This document shows, piece after piece, positions 44,429 to 55,631 of a stretch of DNA of 64,000 bases (within the stretch, counting starts at the first letter, position 1; each line of letters begins with the position of its first letter). The DNA lies in contig CM046001.1 in the NCBI GenBank assembly GCA_025175895.1, positions 54,187,719-54,251,718 of the forward strand, in the 5' to 3' direction. The stretch is from Wurfbainia villosa. Taxonomy: Eukaryota > Streptophyta > Magnoliopsida > Zingiberales > Zingiberaceae. Under the pieces are notes generated by a model that had not been told where the DNA came from, made no database searches, and saw only the letters and a program-made list of their open reading frames with translations. Made by a program: the position numbers and the translations under genes.

Positions 44429-46099
44429 TCACACTGCCATACATCTAATCCCCATGTCCTCCACATGCCTATCAAAGGCTTTTGCTGGAAGGGCCTTAGT
44501 GAATGGATCCGCCAGGTTATCCTCTGATGCAATCTTAGCGATAGCTACTTCTCCTCGCTTTACGATCTCTCGTATCAGGTGGTACTTACGCTCTATGTGT
44601 TTACTCGCCTTATGGGCTCGTGGTTCCTTCGAGTTTGCAACTGCACCACTATTATCACAATAAATTGTGATAGTTCTGGGCAAACCAGGAATCACATCCA
44701 AGTCCATCAAGAAGTTCCTGAGCCATACAGCTTCCTTGGCTGCCTCAGAGGCTGCCACATACTCAGCTTCCATGGTAGAGTCCGCCACGCATTTCTGCTT
44801 GACACTCCTCTATACTATGGCTCCACCTCCAAAAGTAAACACAAACCCTGTGGTAGACTTACTGTTGTCCCTATCTGATTGGAAATCAGAATCCGTGTAA
44901 CCCACAGGGACTAATTGATCTGCCCGGTAAACCAGCATATAATCCCTAGTCCTTCTCAGGTACTTCAATATATGTTTTACCGCAGTCTAATGTCCCTGTC
45001 CAGGATTACTCTGATATCTGCTAACCATGCCCACGGCAAAGCAGATATCTGGTCTCGTACATAGCATAACATACATGAGGCTTCCTACTGCCGAAGCATA
45101 AGGAACCGCCTTCATCTCCTCTATCTCCTTTGATGTTTTGGGACACATCTCTTTAGATAAAGGTACTCCATGCCTAAAAGGTAGAAAACCTTTCTTAGAG
45201 TTCTGCATGCTAAAACGAGCAAGGATAGTGTCAATGTATGATGCTTGAGATAAGCATAACATCCTTTTCTTGCGATCCCTTATCACCTTGATCCCAAGGA
45301 TGTGTCCCACTTCTCCCAAGTCCTTCATATCAAACTGTTTGGACAACCATACCCTTACGTCTGATAACACTCTGATATTGTTGCCAACTAACAAAATGTC
45401 ATCTACGTATAGTACAAGAAATACCACTATGTTTCTATCACATCTCTTGTATACACAAGGCTCATCCGGACTTTAAATAAATCCATATGACTGGATTACC
45501 TCATCAAAGCGGATGTTCCAAGATCTAGAAGCTTGCTTCAATCCATAAATGGACCGATTAAGCTTACACACAAGATGCTCTTTTCCCTTTGCAATGAATC
45601 CCTCTGGTTGCTTCATATAGATGTTTTCCTCAAGACTTCCGTTAAGGAAAGCTGTCTTGACATCCATCTGCCAAATCTCATAATCCTCATGAGCAACAAT
45701 AGATAAGAGAATACGGAAAGACTTAAGCATAGCTACTGGTGAAAAGGTCTCCTCATAATCGATACTCTCTTTATGAGTATACCCTTTCGCAACAAGCCTA
45801 GCTTTGAACGTCTCAACCTTCTCGTCTACTCCTCTCTTTCTCTTGTAGATCCACTTGCATCCAATGGCTTTCACACCATCGGGTGGTTCTACTAGCTCCC
45901 AGACATGATTAGAATCCATAGATTCTATCTCTGAATTCATCGCTCTTTGCCAAGATACCGTATCTCTATCTTGGAGTGCCTCGTCATATGTCTAGGAATC
46001 AGCTTCATGTTTACCAGGGACTAAGTCCGAAGACTCTCCCAAGAACATGAATCTCACGGAGTGCCTCCTGTGTATGCTCTGTGACACGCGGTGCAGTGA
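44429..46099 (-). pseudogene. G reverse transcriptase and RNase H
   Basis: RT frame 45473-45940: HVWELVEPPDGVKAIGCKW, FKARLVAKGYTHKES, WQMDVKTAFLNGSLEENIYMK (first Asp). After a stop near 45473 the next open part (44987-45427) has LYVDDILLVGNN (45398-45409), LCTRPDICFAVGMVSRYQ. RNase H 44429-44788: STMEAEYVAASEA, IYCDNSGAVANSKEP, DPFTKALP. Catalytic motifs are all present; a few stops (near 45473, 44987 and before 44788) break the polyprotein. Confidence 0.85.
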
Positions 46100-47519
46100 C
46101 TTGTGATATTTACTCTTGTACCGGTGGTACTGAAGTCGGGACTTCCCCTGTCAACTCCTCAAGAACAATCCTACTCGTGGGCTTGTGGTTCATCACATAG
46201 TCCTCCTCTAGAAATCTGGCATTCGTACTCACGATCACCTTCTTATCTCTAGGACTATAGAACAAACCACCCTTCGTTCCCTTAGGGTAGCCAACAAACA
46301 AGCGTACTTCTGTACGAGATTCCAACTTACTAGCATCTCCCTTCAGCACATGTGCTGGACTACCCCAAATCCGAATATATCTTAGACTAGGCTTCTGCCC
46401 AGTCTACAATTCTGTGGGAGTAGAGGGTACTGACTTAGATGGAACGAAGTTCAGAATGTGTGCTGTCGTTTCCAGAGCAAACCCCCAGAACGAATCAGGT
46501 AACTCAGAATAACTCATCATCGATCTGACCATCTCCATAAGAGTCCTATTCCTTCACTCCGCCACACCATTCTGCTGGGGTGTGCCAGGTGCGGACAATT
46601 GGGATTGAATCCCAGCCTCTGATAAGTAACTTCTAAACTCTCCCAAGAGGTACTCGCCACCTCGATCAAATCGTAGTGTCTTGATACTTTTACCTTGACG
46701 GTTCTCGACATCAGCCTTGAATTCTTTGAACCTGTCAAAGCATTCAGACTTGCGGCGCATCAAGTAAATATATCCATACCTTGAATAATCATCTATAAAA
46801 GAGACAAAGTATTCAAAGCCACCTCTAGCCTGGATAGACATAGGACCGCACAAATCAGAATGAACCAATTCCAATACATCTTTGGCTCTATACCCCTTAG
46901 CCTTAAAAGGCCTCTTGGTCATCTTACCTTCCAAACAAGACTCGCAGGTTGGGAGATCTTCCACCACTAATAAACCCAAGGGTCCATCAACTATCAACCT
47001 TTGAATTCTACTCAGGTTAATATGACCAAGTCTTAGGTGCCAAAGATATGTCTGGTTCATTTTCGAAGGTTCTTTTCTCTTATTAGACTTAGAAGATGAG
47101 TTATTCACTTCTATATGCATCGTGGGAGTTTTCGGTTCAAGAGTGTACAAATTGCCAACCAATGTACCAGAACAAATAATCTCCCTATTCCTTTTTATAA
47201 CAACTTTGTCATTAAAAGAAACAGAATATCCATCCAGAAACAATTTAGAAACTGAAATTAGATTCTTTCTAAAAGTAGGTACATAAAGACAATTTCTCAA
47301 AACCAAAACTTTATTCCTATCAAAAGATAAATAAACGTCTCCCACTGCAATAGCCGCCACCTTTGAAGCATTGCCCATGAAGATGGTAATCTCTCCCTCA
47401 ACTAGTCGTCGAGTTTCCTGGAACCCCTACAAAGTATTGCAGACATGATCAGTGGCTCTTGTATCTACACACCAGGTACTGGTAGATAACACCGCTAAAC
47501 ATGTTTCAACAACTAAACA
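46100..47519 (-). pseudogene. G protease and integrase
   Basis: The protease active site near 47470 reads VDTRATDHVC, a Gly-to-Arg change in the DTG motif. From 47378 to 46554 the frame is open: LISVSKLFLDGYSVSFND, HHCC region (LWHLRLGHINLSRI...CESCLEGK), first Asp in VHSDLCGPM, second in RFDRGGEY, then AE followed by TGA directly after the catalytic Glu (46552-46554, Arg codon to stop). Further C-terminal pieces at 46110-46349 (LFVGYPKGTKGGLFYSP). Not functional. Confidence 0.85.
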
Positions 47520-48317
47520 AGAAGATATACCTTTGTTCTTTCAGTGAGGACAGTCCGCCTTCCAATGTCCAGTCTGCTTGCAAGTGAAGCATTTGCCTTT
47601 TGGCTTCTTCACTCCTGGCTGAGGTCCTACTGCCACTTTCTTTTCTCCACCTTGCTTCTTCTTCTTCCCTTTCAGTTTAGAAGTAGAAAACCTTCTGAGC
47701 AACCATGGCTTGAGCGCTTTGACGAAAAAGCCCCTCTGCCACCTGGAGTTCTGTCAGAAGCTCCGCCAACGAATACAACCTCTTGTTCATGTTGTAGTTG
47801 AGGCGGAACTGCTCAAAACTCCTAGGCAGAGACTGGAGAATGATATCGACCTGGGTTTCCCCATCGATCTCAGCTCCGAGGACTTCCATCTCATTCAGAT
47901 GAGCCATCATCTTGAGAACATGGTCCCTGACGGGTGTTCCCTCGATCATGGTGGTCGTCATCAAGTTCCTCATAGCCTCCTCGCCTAGCCGCCTCTACTC
48001 GATGTCCAAAAGTTCCTGAGATTGAACATCATGTCATAAGTCGTGGGCTATGGCCTCGATGTCGATGTTGCAAAGACATTTGACATAGATGCCAAAATGT
48101 AACACCGCGCCATCTCATCTGCCTTGATCTATTTCTTATAACTCTCTTTCTCCTTTTCATCAGAGTCATCGGTGAGCTTAGGAGGACAGACCTCGAAGAG
48201 TACAAATTTGTACTCCTCTGCAGTTAAGACAATATCCAAATTTCTTTTCCAATCAATATAATTTGTTCCAGTAAGTTTATTTTCTTTTAATATCACAGCA
48301 AGTGGGTTGAAAGCCAT
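47520..48317 (-). pseudogene. G gag
   Basis: Start ATG at 48317 (MAFNPLAVILKENKLTGTNY), just inside the leader; the upstream extension is leader. UBN2-type N-terminus, stop near 48129, frame change, then 47677-47973 (HVLKMMAHLNEMEVLGAEIDGETQ, SLPRSFEQFRLNYNMNK) and a knuckle CFTCKQTGHWKADC (about 47550-47592) after a Lys-rich linker. A full-length gag by domain content, with a few frame breaks. Confidence 0.8.
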
Positions 48318-48349
48318 TTGAAAAAACCTAAGAATCATAATGATCAAAA

Positions 48350-48880
48350 TATTAGATTTCAAATATCATTGATTCCTCAAATAATAAAATTTCGAAATCA
48401 ACCAACACCTCAAAACACCGAGAATATCGCATGCCACGATAGTGTGGACGTATACGAATTCTACATTTGTAAGAGGAGGTTTAACCCATTAATTTTATTA
48501 TATTGTCAACCTTACTTTTTGACAAATAAAATTAATAGTTGGTTCCTCTTTGGCCCTACAAATAAAAGCAATGACTCCGATGGGGAGGATACTTTTTATT
48601 TGCATCTAAGTGTCCACCATTACACGATACTAAGGGAATTATCTCGGATTATGTGCCTTACTGATGGGGAAGTACACACGCTCCTAAATAATTTCCTATA
48701 ACCATTATTTGACCTAGTAATCCCCAAACAAACTCATCCGATGGGGAGGAAGGCACTCAGAGCCGACGCGCAAGTTTGTTGCATCACACGTCAAATTGTA
48801 ATGGAGGCCGCGGAAATTAATTAAAATGTCCCTCTCCCACTTAGTAAATTGACAGTGAGGAATTTTCAAGCACACACAAC
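48350..48880 (-). repeat. G leader: single copy of the C/G leader unit
   Basis: Matches the three C units and keeps the 21-base stretch of C unit 1. Includes the TTAATTTTATT...AATAAAATTAA inverted repeat. Untranslated leader. Confidence 0.85.
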
Positions 48881-49367
48881 ATGCATATAAAACAAATCAG
48901 CAATAAATATGGAAAAAATCAAAATTTTCCCAACTATTATGGCATTGTTCTCCAATATGCGTCCCGTCATGTCGCCACCTCGTCCGCTCTACCTTTTCCC
49001 GTGCGCAAGTCACCAAAGAAATCCGAGCCAAGATAAACTATTTTAATTTACATCCATCGATCCTATACTCCACGAAGGAGTGTACAAATAATCTAGATCG
49101 AAAGTAAACTAAAATGAGTGGCTAAACAATGTCGTATTTAATTACAAAAATTAAATACTAATTTAGCCTCGTCAACCCCGAGGATTCAAATAATATACAA
49201 TCACACACACATGCAATCACATACACACATATATAGCCATAATAGTTGGAACTTATGCCTGCAACCAAAAAGTTATCCTACGCACATCCTACTATCATCC
49301 GGCATACACAATATATGATAAGTGCATGAAAGTAACCGAATCCAAGACACACAAAACTGGAAACCGT
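48881..49367 (-). other. Rest of the G leader
   Basis: Noncoding, collinear with 22886-23372 in C. No gene seen. Confidence 0.6.
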
Positions 49368-49380
49368 GGCTCTGATACCA
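49368..49380 (-). other. G primer-binding site
   Basis: Plus-strand GGCTCTGATACCA, three bases from the LTR. Confidence 0.9.
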
Positions 49381-49383
49381 AAT

Positions 49384-51364
49384 TGATGGCATGCTAGGAG
49401 GCTCGTTGGCTCCCATGTCCCCAGATTAAAATTTTCACTAATGAAAATTAATCTGGATGGGATGAGTTTCCTAAGCTCAACCAATTCGTCGTCGTGCTAA
49501 CGACTTGAGCGATCGCTTGAACAAACTAGTTGTTCAAGCAACAAAACTCTTCTAGTCGGTTAGCCGCGGAAGAGACGACGGACGGATCGCCGGTTTTTGT
49601 ATTTATCTTCGGGGTCCATGATTATACAAATACATATGGATGTAGACATGTATAATCAACACATACAAACATATTAATAAGAACATGCAAAGATCAATAA
49701 TAAAACTTGTAAAACTTTTATACCTCTCGATCTTCTATTGTATGTCCTAACCTCCTTGTAGACTTCGTGTGGGCGAAGATCCTCCACAAGTTGAAGCTTC
49801 CTAGATCTTCTTCAATCAAAAGAAAGAAGAACTCTCCTTCCCTTCTTGCTTGAGCCAACCACCAAGACACAAAAGCTTGTTGCCGTCGGCCCCAAGAAAA
49901 GAGAGAACAAGATGGCCAACCAAGGAACCAAACAAGGGAACAATCTCTAGCTCCTAGTGCCGCCGGCCAAGAGGAAAAGGATGAGAGAAAGACTGGCCAA
50001 AGGGGAGCAATAGAAGACCCTACAACCCCTTTGTGCCGCCGGCCCTAGATGGAGTGAAGAGGAGAAGAGGAATAGGTTGAGCACCGACCAAGGTAGAGGG
50101 AAGAGAGATAGGTGTCGGCAACCCCTTAGGAAGAAGAAGGGAACCTCTCCTATTGTTGCCGCCCACTCCACCTCCCAAACCCTAGCCGCCCAACCAAACC
50201 CTAACCTTCCTAGGATTTCTTGCCGCCCAAGCTAATGATAGGCAAAACCCTAATCTCCAAAAACAACCAACCTCCTTGCCGTCCACCTTAAGCCCCCTTT
50301 TATAGAGTTAGGCTTAAGCCTTGTTTTAATCTCCACCGTTGGTTCTAGGGATTTAATCTCAACCGTCGGATCTAGAGATTTAATCTCAACCGTCGGATCT
50401 AGAGATTTAATCTCCACCGTCGGATCTAGAGTTTTGTTTTCCATCATTGGATCTAGGCTCCATGAGGTTTTAATAGGCTACAATAGGGACCATGAGGAGG
50501 AGTTGGATCTTGGCCACCCGATGGATCGGAACCACACAAACTTGATCCATCAATGATGTTCCATTCCACTAGAGGATCATCATCGAACTACCTCACCAAC
50601 CCCCATAAATTAATATGGGCTCCATACATTATTTGTACATCCATCTCCCCGTGTTTAAGATATCTAATATCTGTCAATTAATTGATTTACTGACCATCAA
50701 TCAATTAACATCTAACTCCTCGAGTAGTACCACTCAACCTTATCATCATGTTGACTAAGTCAACCTGCAGGGTTTACATGATGAACCTTATGAGCTCTTC
50801 AAGGGGACATCAACCTAATATATAGGACACGGTTTCCTCCTATAATTAACGGCACACCATGTAAATAATATCATTTCCCAACTTACCGGGCATATTGATT
50901 TAATCCATTTAAATCTCACCCTTTGGTAAATCAAAGAAATAAATACTAAGTACATGTGCCCGTTATTATATCGAGATTAAGAGCATGTACAACATAATAT
51001 TCGAGGTCCGATTCAATTATGTAGTCAGCAATAAATTGAATCACCTCTATGTCGGTCATGCTCAATACACCTAAGTGTACTAGTGTAACTCTATGTTCAA
51101 GACAAACCAATACTAAGCTACACTACAACCATGCCAATGGTTTGTCCAAAACCATCTTGGTTGTGAGCCTCTACTTATATTCTATAAGGGACTGATAACA
51201 TGATCTTCCGTGCCACACCAAGCACCATGTTATCTACAATGTAAAGTATTAGACAATATGCACACATATAATAAATATAAAGTGCAAACAATGATCATGT
51301 GATTCTTATTTCAAAATAAAAATGTTCATACAAAAGAGCTAGGCTTTCAGTATACATCCCAACA
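49384..51364 (-). repeat. G LTR at its high-coordinate end (5' LTR)
   Basis: TGATGGCATGC...CATCCCAACA, 1,981 bp; differs from the partner mainly by scattered C/T and G/A changes. TATA at 50298-50304, hairpin at 50673-50709. ATAGG follows at 51365. Confidence 0.93.
50298..50304 (-). promoter_or_regulatory. TATA element of the G 5' LTR
   Basis: Minus-strand TATAAAA in CTCTATAAAAGGGGGC; would start G RNA. Confidence 0.6.
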
Positions 51365-51369
51365 ATAGG

Positions 51370-51624
51370 GAAGCTATCCCTAAGATTAGCCATGGTGTGT
51401 GTTTAGTGGCTAAGGACTCAAGAAAAACTAAAGAGGCCACTAAGAAGGTCAAAGAGGGAGTTACCCCTAGGTTTCACCTAGGAAAGACCCAAATGACTAA
51501 GGTGTCAAAACCAAAAAGGATCATTAGGAAGGTATCTAGGGAAGTTATCCCTAGTGAATATCTTGTTAACCCAAGGAGCTCCAATAGGTATTGGGTTCCT
51601 AGGAGCGTGATCGATTCACGCTAG
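51370..51624 (+). pseudogene. F gag, C-terminal end
   Basis: Resumes F gag after G: Lys-rich segment, FHLGKTQMTKVSKPKRIIRK, then YWVPRSVIDSR and a stop. The YWVP ending is the same as in B gag (YWVPKDQI), which links F to the Sirevirus-like group although its N-terminus differs. Confidence 0.7.
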
Positions 51625-52877
51625 ATGGGTTAGGGTGTGTCAACCCTAAGTGGATGGGTAGTTTACCTAACCATGGAGAGTTGACACATTAGAATGTGCC
51701 AATGTGGCTTGAGAAGGTTGAAAATGATTAAATTGGCACAATTAGGTCTTATAAGTAATGGGGTGCCATTTTGGACTTTTGGCACACTAGGGGGATAATT
51801 GGCATTAAGGCAAAAATGGACTTAATCCTAGAAATGACAATTTGGGCTTAACACTTAGGTATTCTATACCTTAGTATTTTATAATTGTCATGCTTTGTTT
51901 GCCTTGCCATGACATGACATGACATCATATTTATTTTTATCATATAACATGTCATGATCATTTTTAGGGTTATTTTTATATGTCATGTATGCTTAGATTT
52001 CATTCACATGAAATGACATCATGATTATATGACACATGCTTTTATTCTTGTATCATTATGCCATAATCATCATTCATGCATAAATAAAATGGATTTAAGG
52101 ACTATGACATGATTTGAAGGGAATCAAATAGTGTTGCCTAGAGATATGCATGAAACCCTAAACAACAAAGACCCCACATCTCACTAAAAACTTGACTTGT
52201 ATGTGTTTTACACATTTAAATACAAGTGAGATGTTTAGGAAAAAGGAATAAAGGTTTTAAAAACATTTCAAAAACATTTTGAAAAGCCTTGGTGAAGTCT
52301 ATCTTTTGATAGCAATTACTATTGAATGAGATGATACAAAAAAGGCTCAATATTGAAGCTTTTTTCAACTTTTGAACTTTGTGTCAATCTTATGATTTTG
52401 TGGGTAAAATAATTTTCTAATATTTTTCACCCATAATGATTGTAATAAGTAATATACATACAAAATTTCATGGTTTTTTAACTTATGTATATTTACTTAC
52501 AAATTTCAGAAATTCATTTATGAAAACCTGAAAACTACATTTTGTAGTTATCAATCGACTGTAATGGATGACAGTCGACTGATGTGGGAAGGAATTGACT
52601 AGTAGCTGAATGAGTCGATTGATAATGCTGATTTCGGGTAAACCATGGTGGTTAGGCCCATATTTAGCTATGTTTTTGTCCCCTAACCACTCCTAACCCT
52701 AGGAGATACTTTGGAGAGCATTAGAAAGGGTGGAAATCCAATGGATATGGATTAGGAGAAGTGTTTAGGGTGAGTATCAATTTTAAGGTGTGCGACGCTT
52801 TGGCCCTAGATGGGTCATAAGCGTTCTCCCCTGTCAACTCAGTCCAAACTATCCGAGAGTTAAACCCAATAGGGATT
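51625..52877 (+). other. Noncoding remainder of F and boundary to gypsy fragment J
   Basis: No pol domain or credible gene. AT-rich in 51900-52540, with CATGACATGA-type short repeats near 51910-51930. One CAGTCGACTG at 52572-52581. No 3' LTR of F recognised; the border with J is unclear and set at the purine-rich tract at 52878. Confidence 0.45.
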
Positions 52878-52918
52878 CTTCTCTCTCCCCCACTTGGCAA
52901 GCCAAAACATGAATTCCA

Positions 52919-53585
52919 TTAGTGAAGGGTCCATTCGTGCTCAATGTTAAAAATCCTAAAAGTTATCCTACCCTCTTCGCTCTCTTTACCCATTAAAATT
53001 TCTGTGTCTAAGGAACTCAAAAACTCTAGAACTATCCTAGGGTAGGTTGGGTGCCTTATTCCCATCATCTCTTCCCACCCCACTTTTGCAAATAGGGCTT
53101 CAATATCACCCAACAACCCTAAAGACTCTAGCAAATCTTCATCTAAGTACCTAGTAGCAGTGAGTTTATGAGTAGAAAGCATATTATATCTATCTCTATG
53201 TTCATTATTGGGAAAAAGAAGAGTGGGTAGGGCGTTACCCTCCTCCAGAGCTTGAGGGGCATCGGCTCTCCTTGTTTGTTGCTCCGAGGCATCAGATCGA
53301 GGTGCTACATGCTTGGTCCTCCTCATCCTTGCTTCTTTTGGCTTTCTTAGAGGTTAAAAGTGCTTTTAGATGGTGGGGAAGACGAAACCACACAGCTAGG
53401 GCAAGAGCTTTCGAAGCACACGGTGCAAATGGGGAGAAAACACATGGCTCACCCTTTTTAACCTCGTGCGACACGACCGTGTGAAAACACACGGCCAGGC
53501 CGTGTGTCCCCATTTTTCGCCCATTTATGTACCACGGTCCGAATTTTCTCATACACTTCACCGTGTAGGCTAATATGGATTTCAT
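52919..53585 (-). pseudogene. J downstream ORF (Athila ORF-1/envelope-position type)
   Basis: Two overlapping frames (53292-53585, then 52919-53326) that look like one reading frame with a shift near 53310. Recognisable block: FPNNEHRDRY, RYLDEDLLESLGLLGDIEALF, VGWEEMM and HPTYPRIVLEFLSSLDTEI, as in plant Athila ORF-1 family proteins. The function of this family is not known. Its place after integrase fits an extra 3' ORF. Confidence 0.6.
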
Positions 53586-53866
53586 TTTTACCTAGCAAAG
53601 TTCTTTTCTAGTCCTAACTCTAAATGAGATGGATATCAAAACAAAAATCTAACAAATGCATGCAATACAATCAAGGGGAAATCTAAAACTAAACTTGGGT
53701 TGCCTCCCAAGAAGCGCTTTGTTTAAGGCCATTTAGCTCGACCGCACTCCACTATCAACTTGGCTCTGGAGGTTCAGTGAACCTCCATTCATCTGTCTCG
53801 GAATCTGGGGACTCCCCTAGATACTTCTTCAATCGTTGTCCATTTACCTTGATCTCCCCCGATTCT
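53586..53866 (-). other. J pol-ORF junction
   Basis: Noncoding. It contains, on the minus strand, GCTTCTTGGGAGGCAACC (about 53699-53718), a sequence I associate from memory with the region after pol in Athila/Tat elements. Confidence 0.45.
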
Positions 53867-54631
53867 CTACTCCAATATGTCCACTGCCCCATATGGGTAT
53901 ACCCTTTTTACCCGAAACGGTCCTGACCACCTTGATTTTAGTTTTCCTGGAAAAAGTTTCAACCTGGAGTTATACAGGAGAACTAAGTCTCCTTCCTCAA
54001 ACTTCCTTCTCAAGATGTGTTGGTCATGCCATTTCTTGGTTTTTTCCTTATATTCCTTAGCATGCTCGTATGCATCTCTTCGAATTTCGTCCAACTCACT
54101 TAACTGCAGTTTCCTTTTCTCTCCTGCCGCATAGTAGTCTAAGTTGAGCTTCTTGATGGCCCAGAAAGCCTTGTGTTCTAATTCAACGAGGAGATGGCAA
54201 GGCTTCCCGTAGACTAAGCGGAATGGGGTCATGCCTATCAGGGTCTTATAAGCTGTGCAGTAAGCCTAAAGAGCATCGTCCAATTTCGGTGCCCAATCTT
54301 TCCGTGATGCCACTACCATTTTTTCTAGGATACTTTTGATTTCCCGATTCGAAATTTCCACCTGTCCGCTAGTTTGCGGGTGGTACGCTGTTGAGACTCT
54401 GTGGATCACCCCATACTTATGTAGCAATTTTTCGAACTATTTTTCAATGAAGTGGGATCCTCCATCACTGATTACTACTCGAGGAACTCCGAATCTAGGG
54501 AATATGTTTCTTTTGAATATTTTTATTACAGTCCTAGCATCGCAATGGGGTGATGCCACAGCCTCCACCCACTTGGAGACGTAGTCTACAGCGACCAAGA
54601 TGTACTGTTTCCGTTGAAAATGGGAAAGTGT
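53867..54631 (-). pseudogene. J integrase core and C-terminus
   Basis: From 54631 downward: YILVAVDYVSKWVEA (first catalytic Asp), VVISDGGSHF (second), QVEISNREIK (Glu), then the open part 53867-54232 with MTPFRLVYGKPCHL, HAKEYKEKTKKWHD and the C-terminal LFPGKLKSRWSGPF fold typical of gypsy integrases. TAG stops at 54437-54439 and 54267-54269. Upstream RT is missing because E starts here. Confidence 0.85.
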
Positions 54632-54994
54632 TGTTGGTGATCGTTTGGAAGCTAGAGGGGGGGTGAATAGCGCTTTTCGTTTCTACAAGAGTGATTAGCG
54701 GAAGCAAACACAAATAATATATGTAAAAATAAAAAGCAATGCTAACAAAAGCCTTTACGTGGTTCGGAGATAACGCTCCTACTCCACGGTGATCCTTAAG
54801 GTGGATCAACCCAAGCAATTCCACTAAGAAGCTTTCCTTTACAACACAACTCCTCTTCTTTACAAAGAATGAAACTTAAGCTTAGAGAGAAGAGGAGGGG
54901 ATTTAAGATCACTTAGAAAGCTAGAAAACTCGTGGAGGCTTTGGAGAAGAATCATAGAATAAGCATTAACCCCAAAAACCTCCACCAACCCTCT

Positions 54995-55001
54995 TTTTAT
55001 A
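54995..55001 (-). promoter_or_regulatory. TATA element of the E 3' LTR
   Basis: Minus-strand TATAAAA in CTCTATAAAAAGAGGG, repeated at 63851-63857. Confidence 0.55.
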
Positions 55002-55494
55002 GAGAGAGGGCTGATTTTCCCATTGGAGCATTATCAGTCGACTGATGCACAACATCAGTCGACTTCCGGCACGATTAACGACCTCTAAACAGTCGGATTT
55101 GCAGGATTTAGAGTCATTTCGTCCAATGACATTCTCATCAGTCGACTGATCCCTCCATCAGTCGACTGATGAAGTGATCAGTCGAGTGATCACAAGCCAT
55201 AGTCGAGTGGGACTCCATTCTGTGCCTGTTTTTGCCTTAATCAGTTGACTACCACTGTTGGAAGTCGACTGATAGCATCATCAGTCGACTGATAGTCAAG
55301 GTTTCACCACGGCTCGAAAGTATGAGTATTTCATACTTGATTTCACCCCCTAGACCTAGACTCAACCTTCTAGCTCTTCTTTAAGCCTTGCGCTTCCAGG
55401 ATCCCTCCGAGTCCGCGACTTGTTCATCCTTTGCGCTTTGCTTCCAAGAGCTTCCTTCGATTTTGTCATGTCTTGGGTTTTTCTTTGCCAAGGC

Positions 55495-55630
55495 GTGCTT
55501 GGACTTTACGCCGCCAAGACTACATGCTTGGACTTACGCTGCCAAGACTTGCCTTTGGACTTCCTTTTCCAAGGTCCGTTTGGACTTAATGCCGCCAAGA
55601 CAACATGTTTGGTCTTATGCCGCCAAACCT
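55495..55630 (-). repeat. CTTGGACTT minisatellite in the E LTR
   Basis: About five imperfect units with GCCGCCAAGAC, ATG(C/T)TTGG and ACTTACG. It is the reverse complement of the F/F' unit, i.e. the same repeat in element orientation. H is inserted at its right edge. Confidence 0.75.
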
Positions 55631-55631
55631 T

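Larger units (their letters stand above)
42416..51364 (-). mobile_element. Element G: complete copia element nested in F gag
   Basis: LTRs 42416-44395 and 49384-51364, polypurine tract, primer site, gag and pol on the minus strand, and target duplication ATAGG (42411-42415, 51365-51369); 8,949 bp. It is the fullest member of the C/G lineage: gag is not deleted and the leader has one tandem unit. Isolated stops and frameshifts remain, so it is probably inactive but fairly young, since LTR lengths are 1,980 and 1,981 bp with no large indel between them. Confidence 0.93.
52878..54631 (-). mobile_element. Fragment J: Athila-like Ty3/gypsy element
   Basis: Minus-strand remnant in the order integrase, junction, downstream extra ORF, purine tract (52878-52895), as in Athila-type elements. 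Its upstream part is cut by E: target half-site AGTGT at 54627-54631. No LTR identified. Confidence 0.7.
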
